A stretch of 64,000 nt of DNA, taken from Heterostelium album PN500 (taxonomy: Eukaryota > Evosea > Eumycetozoa > Acytosteliales > Acytosteliaceae). The translations under genes were made by a program, and so were the position numbers. The stretch covers positions 124,001-188,000 of the forward strand of contig NW_008805074.1 of assembly GCF_000004825.1 (NCBI RefSeq), in the 5' to 3' direction. The first letter of the stretch is position 1. The number at the start of each line of letters is the position of its first letter. Positions 55,086 through 64,000 of the stretch are shown here, piece by piece. The notes beneath the pieces are model-generated. The model saw only the letters and a list, made by a program, of their open reading frames with translations. It was not told the DNA's origin and did not search any database.

Positions 55086-56619
55086 TTAATCATAATTATC
55101 TTCTTCGACAGATGGTTTTTTATTGGTGCCATTACTACTATTATTAAGCAAGTGATTAATACTTGATTTACTATTGTTTAAAGTTGGTGGAGCAAGTCCA
55201 AATTGTAGAGGTAATGAATTGGAAGGTGAAATTGTATTGAGTAGTGGTATAGATGGAATAGAAGGAATAGAAGGGATAGTTGGAATTGATTGGAGTGATG
55301 GAATAGATTGGATAGAAGGAATTGATGGAATTGATTGGAGTGATGAAAATGTATTTGGCATTGGTTGTGATACTAATGAGGGTTGTTGTGATGATGTTGA
55401 TGATGATGATGATTCAATTGGATTCAAATGAAGGAGCATTCGGTTGGTTGAACTATCCAATGTATCTTTCCTGATAAATTCACTGTTACCATTATTAAAA
55501 TTATTATTATTGTTATTTATTGGTGGTGGTGAAATTGTATTGCTATATGATGTTAATGCTGCTAGTGAATTACCATTATAAAATGGTTGATGTTGTTGTT
55601 GCTGTTGCAGATTGAGTCCACTGAATGATGGTGATGCTGATGATGATGATGATGGTTGAGCTAGATATAATCCTCCTGTTGTACCACCTGAACTACCGGT
55701 AAGTGGAACCGGTTGTAATAGTGATAATGAACCATTGTTATTGTTGTTGTTGGCTGCTGCTATTGGCAGTGAACCACCCGAAGAATCCAAGAATGGACTG
55801 CTAACAGGTGACTCTTTATTGGCAGCTCGTTTCTTTCTTGGTGCAACTGTTGGTGATGGTGGTGTTGTTGCGGTGGTTGTCGTTGTTGTTGTTGTTGTTG
55901 TGGTTGTGGTAGTCGAACTGCTGGCAGTTGCTGCGTTGGCACCACCTCTTCCACGACCTCTACCTCTTCCACCTCCTCTGGAACCACGACCACCTCTTGA
56001 ACCACGACCTCTACCTCTACCTCTGGTGCTTGAAGATGGTTCGTCATCGTCATCGTCGTCATCGTCATCATCCTCGCTATCACTTTCACTCTCACTTTCA
56101 TCTTCTTCGTCATCGATATTCATTTCATCTTCCTCCTCTTTCTTTCCTTTCTTGTCTGATTTGTCATCGTTCATTGGTATTTTCTCGACGATATCCAATA
56201 AAAAGTCAAATGTTGATTCCTGTTGAATGCATGCTTTCCTGAACAAATATGAATGAAGAATAATGAATTAGAATTAGATTTCTATTGTATATATGAATTA
56301 AAAGATATTTAAAAGAAATACGTACAAATGAGAAACTTGCATTGTTTTACCATTCTTACTCTGTGTTATTTGACAAGTCTTTTGAACTAGATCACACATA
56401 AATAATTCTAAACATTGTGCTATGTATATTGTAATATAGTAATAGAAGTAATAGATACAATTAATAATCTATTCGTTTTTTTTTAAAAAAAAAGTTAAAG
56501 TGATTGATCTTACAAATCAGAATTGGTGTTGCTAGCGCTATCTTTCCGATCTCTTCATCTTTTTGCATAATTTTCTTAATACGTTCCCTTGGGAACTTGG
56601 TCTTATATTTCTTTTTCAT
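55086..56619 (-). CDS. drap1: NC2-alpha / DRAP1 transcription repressor with long tail
   Basis: Three exons (56514-56619, 56326-56419, 55086-56238) give 450 residues; the human protein has about 205. NC2-alpha pairs with NC2-beta through histone folds and binds TBP on promoters. The fold occupies residues 1-90: [34 protein letters not shown], then [20 protein letters not shown] and [20 protein letters not shown]. The SHLKACIQQ joint is made across intron 2, which confirms it. After an acidic tract follows an RGG-type region (about residues 115-145), then long Thr, Asn and Ser runs and a repeat of the dipeptide-rich unit IPSIPS. The tail is low complexity and has no known counterpart in animals. 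Confidence 0.92.
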
Positions 56620-57209
56620 TGTATTAATTACTCTAGCTGTATATATAACTATACCTTCAAGTACTACACCTATCTACAAATAAATATATATATTATTTGA
56701 AACTAAAATTTGATTGAACTTTTTTTTTTTTTCAAAATTTAAACGGATAAAAAAAAAATTAAAACTAAAAAAATTTAATAATATTATTATTTATTAGATT
56801 TGATATTTTTAGCAAAAGTTACAAAATAGTACAGTTTAACTAATTATCTCTTTTTTTTTTTTTTTTTTTTGAAAAAATAAGAATAATAATGTAGATTATT
56901 ATGTATTTGTTATTTTTTTGATCATCATCACCATTAGTTTTGAAATATGTATTTGTTGGTGGTGTTGGATATTTTTTTTTGTTAACAGATTACAATTTAT
57001 AAAACAGTTAGTAGTCGTTATTTTCGAAATGTAAATCTTTCAAAGATATAAAAAATGTCATACCCATTTGACTATATTTGGTTTGAAAATAAAATATAAT
57101 ATATAAAAGAATAAATAATTATTCGAATTTAATATATTGTGCTTTTCAAAAGCAAATATATACTTTTCAACAGTGAATAAATCGTATTTATATTTATATA
57201 TAAATAGCT
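56620..57209. other. AT-rich divergent spacer
   Basis: Promoter region of DRAP1 (minus) and of the small gene at 57210 (plus). Long A and T runs; no gene seen. Confidence 0.5.
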
Positions 57210-57839
57210 ATGAATAAACTAGATTCCTATGGTGATCAAGAGAATAAAAGAGGAGTAAAGAGAATAAAATATATTGACTCTGTGGAGTATAAAGGTTTAG
57301 ATACTAGTATGTGCATTGAAAGAGAAAATGATATAGATAATAATAATAATAATATTGCGGATAAAGGTTGTAGTAGTAGAAGTAGTAGCGGTGGTATTTC
57401 TCAAATAAATAATCACAATACAATTAAAGCTACTAAAAAGGTAAATAAAATTCATTTATTAATTAACTAGTTAGTTATGTAAATGGTTTAATTAAGAGAT
57501 TGGTTGTTAATTTAGAGATTGGCCCATGAAATTGTAAATGGTCAACAAAGTAATTCGGAGGAATTGATTGTTTCAGATGCCAGAAAAGAAGTGGAAGAAG
57601 TGGAATTAGTTAAGCCAGTGGATGATCAAGGTTGTCCAACAGCTATTTCCGATGAAGCAACAGCTGGCGGTTGCTATGTCTCTTATAGAGAGGATTACAA
57701 AGACCGACTGAAATACAAAGATCATCACCAACACCGGTACGATCTTTATATTCATTCCAATTGGTACAATGGATATAAAGATCGATATAAATACAAAGAT
57801 ATAGATAAAGAAATGAGATATTCAAGATCATTTCGATAG
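57210..57839 (+). CDS. Small unrecognised hydrophilic protein
   Basis: Two exons (57210-57440, 57516-57839) in phase give 184 residues. It is strongly charged and without a signal peptide or membrane segment. The N-terminal part is rich in Lys, Asp, Asn and Ser. The C-terminal part has an internal repeat of the type YKDRLKYKDHHQHRYDLY and YKDRYKYKDIDKEMRY. No domain was recognised. The phased intron and non-random composition support a real gene, but the call is modest. Confidence 0.5.
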
Positions 57840-57843
57840 TAGT

Positions 57844-57859
57844 AGTATGATATCATACT
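57844..57859. other. Perfect 16-bp palindrome
   Basis: AGTATGATATCATACT lies five bases after the stop codon of the small gene at 57210-57839. It could be a dyad protein-binding site or part of an mRNA end; nothing further can be seen. Confidence 0.6.
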
Positions 57860-58214
57860 TAGTTCTATTCTCTTCTTTTCCATTTTATTTTTCACCTGTA
57901 AAAACAAACTATTATCAAAAAATTATTTTAAAATAAATTAGTACTAAATTTAAAGTATTAGGGAAATTGAATTGAATCATCACAATCAAACTATCAACTG
58001 ATTATAACTTAATCAGAGAAAAATAAATTTTTGCCTTTGAATTTTATCTTCATTACAATCGGGTTGTTATGAACATGTGAGATATGGTTATATCATTTGT
58101 TTGTTTTGCCGACATAATAAGGATTGTGGTTGTTTGAAGAAAGTCTGGTATTGGTATGCCAAAACTAGTGTCCAAAGCTAATAGCAATTGTTTTGCTATT
58201 CATTTGTGCACGTT

Positions 58215-58246
58215 TTCTTGGCAGTACTGACACCCCCAGCCAAGAA
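58215..58246. other. Hairpin in a GC-richer island
   Basis: TTCTTGGC pairs exactly with GCCAAGAA around a 16-nt loop that contains GACACCCCCA. A second short stem, ATAGCAA with TTGCTAT, lies 15-35 bp to the left. Together with the raised GC content this might be part of a structured RNA, strand unknown. Confidence 0.35.
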
Positions 58247-59049
58247 GCTGTTGATTTTGGTCCAACTGACAAACCTTGACAGCCAACAAACAAACAATAC
58301 ATTCACACATACCAATGTTGACATAGAACCCAAACTGCAATATGATTACTATTTTCTATCATCATGATGTATACAGTTTTTCATTGATTGTCTTCTCGAT
58401 CGATAAAAACATAATAAATATAAATAATAGTTTGAATCTTACTTTTACTTTCACTTTTGATTTTACATAGCTTTAAAAATATCCAAAGAGAATCGAAACT
58501 ATCTATCTAATGATTTGGTGATACAATATTCAATGTACATGTGTACATTACATTATCATCTCTGTATATATTAATAATCTCTTTTTTTTCAAAAAAGATA
58601 GATAAAATATTTTTGTTTGAAGTTGGTGGTTGTTTGCTTTTATGATTTTTTTAAAAAAAAGCAGTTTTATTGATCTTTTAAACTCACTTTAAAGTTTCGT
58701 ATTATATTATATGTGTGTATGTCTTTATATTATAAGAAAGTTATTAATTTAAAAATAAACAACCAAAGTGTTATAATCATGATGTTGTGTATGTACGTAT
58801 TTATATTATTCATTCTTTTTTTTTTGTTTTTTTTTTGTATTGTTTGGTTTGGATTTGATTTGGAGTAAAGTGTGATGAATGAAATGCAACAGAGAAAGAG
58901 AGATTGTTAAACTCTGATTAGATTTCACATGATAATACTATGGATTTCAATCGATTTTTGCAGAGATGTAGCAGGACATTCAGCAATAGAATCGATTACT
59001 TTTATATTTAAATGTCCCCAGATCTTTGATTATCAGATGTATTACTGAT

Positions 59050-59067
59050 GCATACAATGCTGTATGC
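59050..59067. other. Tight hairpin, 7-bp stem with 4-nt loop
   Basis: GCATACA (59050-59056) and TGTATGC (59061-59067) are exact reverse complements around ATGC. It lies in the second more complex block of the gene-free region. Role unknown. Confidence 0.4.
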
Positions 59068-60822
59068 AATACCAGGAGATTAGAAAACCAGTGATATTTA
59101 ATTTTATTATAGAAAAGGAAAGGATAGGGTATACTAAAAAAAAACTTTAAAAGTTTATTGTGTTGTACAATAAATTAATCACAAATAACATAGAGAGAGA
59201 ATACAAATAATTATAATATTATTACTTAGTAATAACAACAATAATAATAATAGTAATCAGAAAATGACTGACTGGGTCAGCACGGTCCAGTAACAAATAA
59301 TAATCAATTGATTTTATATATATTAAAAATAAAAAATCAAAAACCACATGTTTAAAACACAATATACAACAGATCTGTTGTGAGATTAGAAAATAAAAAC
59401 AATGTTATGTGTTGTTGTTGTTGTGTGGTAGTCAGACGACATCGTCCAAGTGTCATGTAATATTCGACATACTTTACAAGAAACAGTGAATCGTTTTTGA
59501 CTGACTGACTTACTGAATGAATAATAAATAAAACAAACAGTTTTTTTGTTCTATAGAATGTTTATTATACGATCAGAAGTTTATAAAGTTTACCGGACAC
59601 TGAATCATTCTAATCTAAAATAAACAATTGAAAAAACACAATTGTGTTTATTTTTGTTTTGTTATTAGACACTTTAACTTTACTTTATACATTTATTAAT
59701 CGATGATATGTTATGGGGACGAGAGCATGTGGATCAGAGATATCCAGATAAGATATTGATATTTTGATATTGATATGATTTAAAAAACAAACAATCAAAA
59801 AAAATAAACAAAAATATATGTATATATTAATATGTATATATATAATATAATACATCTAAATAAGTTAATTATATTTTATTTTGTTTTATTTTGTTTGTTT
59901 TGTTTTGTTTTTTTAAAAATGGTTGATGATGTGTCTGATGCTTAATAATTGTGTACCCCCATGACAGCTCAATCAAAGACATACACTACTTCCATTACTA
60001 CTCTTCCAAATACAAAAAGCAAGCTTGAGTAGAACCATCTGATTAAAACAAACATAACAACAAACCCATACTTATCCAAAACCAAACTAAAACACATGCA
60101 CACGGTGCCAAATCTAAGACATTTAGACATCAATGAACAACAACAACAACCTTTTTTTAAATTAACCATTAAATAATAATAACAATTATAACAACAATAA
60201 ATACAACACTTTATAAAAAACGATACTAATAAATAAAGGAATAATAAAATATCAATAATAAATAATTGTCAAAAAGTACAAAATATCAACATCATATTTT
60301 AAAATATTATAGTAATTTTTAATTATTTATAAACAATAACAACAATAACAACAAACAAACAAACAATCAATAAAAACAATAATAACAACAACAACAACCA
60401 ATTGCATAACATTTATAAAATATAACTTGTTTTTTAATTGTTTTATTTTTAAATTCATATTTCTTAAGCAACATATCTAATTGTATCAATTTTAAATGTT
60501 TTTCGATTTCAATAAAACAGGTTCTACAACAAATACTATTGATATTACTATTATTATTATTATTTAAATATCTAGTTCTTGCTATCTCTCACTCTCACTA
60601 TCACTCTCATTTTAAACTTTCAAACTATAACGGTCATAAACATCGATTTTATAAATATATATATATAACATAAGAAGATATATATATAACCTAACAGTAG
60701 AAATTTAATTGAATAGATTTATCAAAAGATAAAGTTTCCTTTTTTTACTTTTTACATTTATTTTATTTTATTTTTATTTCCCAGCTCATCTTACAGAACC
60801 AAAAAACAAAAATAGTAAAAAA

Positions 60823-61620
60823 ATGAATTTAAGATCAACATTTTTACTAATCATTATTTATATATTTTCAACTACAAATTTAATGATGGCTTCAAAAAGT
60901 AAATATTAAATAATAAACTACTACTATATATGTTTATATATATAGATATTGTAATATGTTACTAACATTTAGTTACAATATAATGATTAATTAGTTCACT
61001 TGTCATGGGATTCAAATAATATCATCGATAGAACAAGATATTCAAACTCTGGTAAATCACCAGTAGAGTTTTCTGATTCAGATACTGTTGTGACCAGACA
61101 TGAGAGATTGAACGGTGATGACTTCCCACCAATTAGAATCATTGCCAATCATTCAATCGAGCAATCACTCACTTGGAAGGTAAAGATTCTGACCAACAAT
61201 GGTTTCTGTGAAGTCGGTATCTATAATCCAATCGAGAAGATTGCATATTTCATCAAGCCATCAAGAAATGAATTACAATCAGATTTACCAGGTAAATTAA
61301 CTATTATTATAATCATCATTATTATTAAAAGTAATCTAATTTTTCAATTACAATTTTTCAAATTAATCAACCAAGGTGATAGATTCGATACTCAACCATT
61401 TGGAGCTGAAGCTTTCGAGAGTGGAGATATTGTAAAGGTCCAAGTCAATGTCTATCACAGTGAAGTTGTACCCAATGAAAGATTGATGGATATTATTATT
61501 TTTAAGAATGAAGACAATTTGATTGGAACTGCTTTTACTGGTGTAAAACTTTGTGGTAAATTCTACCCGATGGTTGGTGTCAACGATGAAGGTGATTCAA
61601 TTGCCATTTGCAATAACTAG
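60823..61620 (+). CDS. Secreted SPRY-like domain protein
   Basis: Three exons (60823-60898, 60995-61291, 61376-61620) give 205 residues. Exon 1 encodes a signal peptide, MNLRSTFLLIIIYIFSTTNL. The rest resembles a SPRY/B30.2 domain: HLSWDSNNI, WKVKILTNNGFCEVGIYNP, then GDRFDTQPFGAEAFESGDIV, FKNEDNLIGTAFTGVKLCG and KFYPMVGVNDEGDSIAI. The blocks G-D-x-F-D, F-x-S-G-D-x-V and Y-P-x-V-G-V are the usual SPRY order. Intron 2 (61292-61375, 84 nt) is stop-free and keeps frame, so an unspliced form would add 28 hydrophobic residues. Most SPRY proteins are cytosolic, so secretion is unusual. Confidence 0.75.
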
Positions 61621-62008
61621 AACTAGAGACTAAAGTCGACTGTAATAACTCTAGCTTCGCTATCACCTCATTCATTGAAGAAAACAACAAAAACATATTT
61701 CCAAATTTCATTTTTTATAACTTCATTTATTTTTTTTTTTCCCCAACCCATTCCATTTCCATTTCCAAACCATTTACAAACCAAACCAAACCAAACCCTT
61801 ACGATTTAAATAACAATAATAATAATAATACTTATGTATATATCAAAGATAGATAGATAGAATTAATTTTATACTGAAAGAAAAAAAAAAAAACAAAACA
61901 AATTTATTTGATACTACTCTTAAATTAAATTAATATTTTTTTACAAGTTATGTCAATTGCTAAACTGGACATAGCAATTGCAATACAATAATGATATTGA
62001 TATCATTC
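61621..62008. other. 3' spacer between convergent genes
   Basis: Contains C/T-rich words with repeated ACCAAACC near 61786-61797 and AT-rich sequence. No gene seen. Confidence 0.5.
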
Positions 62009-64000
62009 TTAATCGAAACCTTTAAACAACTTCTTCAAATCTTCAACACTCAGATTGTATTTTCTGATCTCTTTGCTTGGGTCATAGTTATCATCTAAAA
62101 TAGCTTGAGTCATGACTTCTTTGGTTTCTTGTAGCTCTAGAATTCTTTCTTCAATTGATCTCTGTTGTTTTTGAATAGGAAATGAGTCAAAAATTAATTA
62201 AAATTTGATTGAATGAATCAGGTTAGTTATGAGTACATACAGTGATAATTAGTTTTTTAACAGTAACAGGTTTGGTTTGACCGATTCTATGTAGACGATC
62301 GATAGCTTGATTCTCTGCAGCGACATTCCACCAAGGATCAACCAAGAATACTTTGTTTGCCCTCGTTAAATTTATACCTACACCACCGGCTTTAAGTGAA
62401 ATCAACATTACAACAGGTCCACCCTCCATTTGGAAATTCTCTAATGCAGCTTTCTTTTGTTTTGCTGACATTTTACCATCGAATCTCTCATATTTTCCTG
62501 ATTCACTCCATCTATTCTCGACAAAGATCTCTTCGATTCTATCCAACATTGTTGTCCACTGTGAGAAAATTACAATCTTTGCTCCTTTTTCCTATAAATA
62601 TATAATTGTATAATAATTGATATTGATATTAATATATGATATGAAATAAAATGTTTAAAATTTGTTTATAATTAACCAAACAAACCTTTGATAATGTTTC
62701 ATTGATCTGTTCCATTAGTAATGTTAATTTAGTTGATGGAACCATAACGTCTGGTTGTTCTGATTTCACATTTCCAGCGGATTTCTTATTTCGTGCAACA
62801 CGATTGGTACCAGTGTGTCTGGCGTCTTCTGCCTTCATTCCTTGTACTTCCATAAGCTCTTGGCTATTCAATTGAATATCACCATTGAAATCACAGTTTG
62901 GACATTTAGGATGATCATTACCAAGTTCTATTAATTTTACAAAGCTATTAATGATCATATAATTTCAAATCTAAAATATTATTATTATTATTCTTACCTC
63001 TCTCTTGCTCAACAAGATTAGTGACACAATCATAACAGAATACATGTTCACATGTCTTATTTCTAATTGGATAAGCTGGAATATCTTCACATATCATACA
63101 CATTTCATAATTTTCATCAACTAAACATTTTGATAATAATAATAATAATTGTTAATAAATGTATTATAAATATAATATAATAATATAATCAACTTACGAT
63201 TCTCTTTTTTTTGAAATAATAAAGAACGATGATCACAACATTGACGTAATCTTAAAAGTTGTGCAAGTACACTAAATTTATAAAATCGAAAAAAGTTAGT
63301 TTTGAATGAATTGTTAAGATTATTTCACAATATTATACTTACCAACCATAATTTTTAAGTACAATTCCTTGTCTGAGGAGACGTGTGAACAGATCGGATG
63401 CCTCTTGGAAAACGATTTCATAGTATTCCTCTTCTTCTGGCGAGAAATTCAGTCTAACAATCTCGACGGTCTTTGGTGGCAGATCGATTCCAACGTTCTC
63501 TTTGGTACGACGAAGCAGGATCGGCTTGAGAGTGGATCTCAGTAGAGGAACATCTTTTGGTCGTTCAATGTATTTACGCCACGCTTTAATATCGGTGGCC
63601 ACAGGATGAACACCCAGGAAATTGAGATGTGGGAACATCTCCTCCACATAGTTCTGTACGGGTGTACCCGAGAGACACCAACGATTGATTGCTCTCAGTG
63701 TTTGAGTTGCCTTGAATATCAGTGTTTTCGTCTTACAAACCTGTGCTTCGTCGATAATGACTCTCCACCAATGTGATTGATTCAACGGTGCAGTTTTAGC
63801 ATTTCCTTTTTCAAATGCTTTGTAATCCAAACCGAAAATCTGATTGTGTGTAAATGAAATATGTTAGTTAAAGTTGATCAAAAATGATGGCGATGTTTCT
63901 TGATGATCAATTGATTGATTGATTGATTGATTACATACAACATGAGAAGTAATGACAATATCATAGTTCTCAAAATCAAGAATGTGTTTCTTTCTGTGGG
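62009..64000 (-). CDS. RAD5/RAD16/HLTF-type SWI2/SNF2 ATPase with RING finger (3' part)
   Basis: Exons on the minus strand: 63939->64000 (runs off the window), 63343-63839, 63198-63271, 62998-63120, 62686-62927, 62241-62591, 62009-62161; all phases agree. The start lies beyond the right edge. Helicase motifs present: II as IIDEAQ, III RWCLSGTPVQN, then LRRTKENVGIDLPPKTVEI, and in the second lobe VIFSQWTTMLD, LISLKAGGVGINLT and DPWWNVAAENQAIDRLHRIGQ. A C3HC4 RING (CMICEDI, CEHVFCYDCV, CPNC) lies between the lobes, the hallmark of RAD5/RAD16/HLTF proteins. These act in DNA-damage tolerance or global genome repair and can serve as ubiquitin ligases. The N-terminal part that would separate RAD16 from HLTF is missing. 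Confidence 0.9.

Larger units (their letters stand above)
57840..60822. other. Gene-free 3-kb region
   Basis: No credible protein gene on either strand; the 66-codon minus frame at 59969-60169 is compositionally odd and has no support. The region is not uniformly AT-rich: 58060-58330 and 58890-59110 are more complex and contain hairpins. It could hold non-coding RNA genes or long regulatory sequence for the genes at either side. Confidence 0.45.

Noticed and set aside
55735-56226. Plus-strand frame rich in Val, Leu, Pro and Ser
   Set aside because: Antisense of the RGG, Asp and Thr tracts of DRAP1.
59700-59725. CCCATAA word on the minus strand as a class I RNA upstream element
   Set aside because: A lone CCCATAA occurs but no class I-type stem or GTTG/CAAC ends follow at the expected distance.
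59969-60169. Minus-strand 66-codon Cys/Val-rich frame
   Set aside because: Antisense of a CA-rich low-complexity stretch; no domain, no splice context, no promoter-like surroundings.

Overview
This window looks like nuclear DNA of a dictyostelid social amoeba. The DNA is very AT-rich. Introns are short (about 60-110 nt) with GT..AG ends, intergenic spacers carry A/T homopolymers, and asparagine runs encoded by AAT/AAC occur in several proteins. F-box/FNIP and ankyrin-like families typical of dictyostelids are clustered here. The coding sequence is less AT-rich and less asparagine-rich than I would expect for D. discoideum, so another dictyostelid lineage is likely; that is an inference. Exon joins were worked out by hand from splice sites and reading phase, and every multi-exon model given sums to a whole number of codons.

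Layout. 1-7.4 kb (minus strand): an F-box-like gene, a secreted dictyostelid-type protein with a decayed partial copy beside it, and a large three-exon F-box/ankyrin/TRAF-type zinc-finger gene. 7.7-8.6 kb: a short-chain dehydrogenase. 9-16.4 kb: an accessory zone with two intact ankyrin-like paralogs, a decayed inverted relative, a duplicated 3' scrap, a decayed glutathione S-transferase and LINE fragments. 16.7-19.9 kb: a tandem array of 25 near-identical 123-bp units coding a TPR-like 41-residue repeat, with an interrupted frame. 20.5-34.8 kb: mainly housekeeping genes: ATG9, a SET/MYND protein, a small secreted protein, puromycin-sensitive-type M1 aminopeptidase, a possible histone-fold protein, a GPI-anchored-type surface protein, a two-CBS protein, the tRNA deaminase ADAT2 and an unknown. 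35.1-45.9 kb (minus strand): a T1/KCTD-Kelch-like protein, a large ankyrin-family protein, three tandem F-box/FNIP paralogs and a fourth decayed one. 45.9-47 kb: a tRNA-Ala(UGC) gene with LINE-like remnants on both sides. 47.5-56.6 kb: condensin SMC2, VPS41 and NC2-alpha/DRAP1. 57.2-64 kb: a small unknown gene, a 3-kb gene-free stretch with several hairpins, a secreted SPRY-like protein, and the 3' part of a RAD5/RAD16/HLTF-type SWI2/SNF2-RING gene that runs off the right edge.

The housekeeping genes cover autophagy and vesicle traffic (ATG9, VPS41), chromosome structure and transcription (SMC2, NC2-alpha, the SNF2 protein), tRNA modification and peptide turnover. There is no operon logic. 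The gene families between them expand and decay by local duplication. The most notable observations are the 123-bp repeat array, the F-box/ankyrin/zinc-finger fusion, the LINE remnants flanking the tRNA, a VPS41 gene with no ATG where one is expected, two introns that preserve the reading frame, and an RGG-rich tail on NC2-alpha. I did not find a clearly new biological system.
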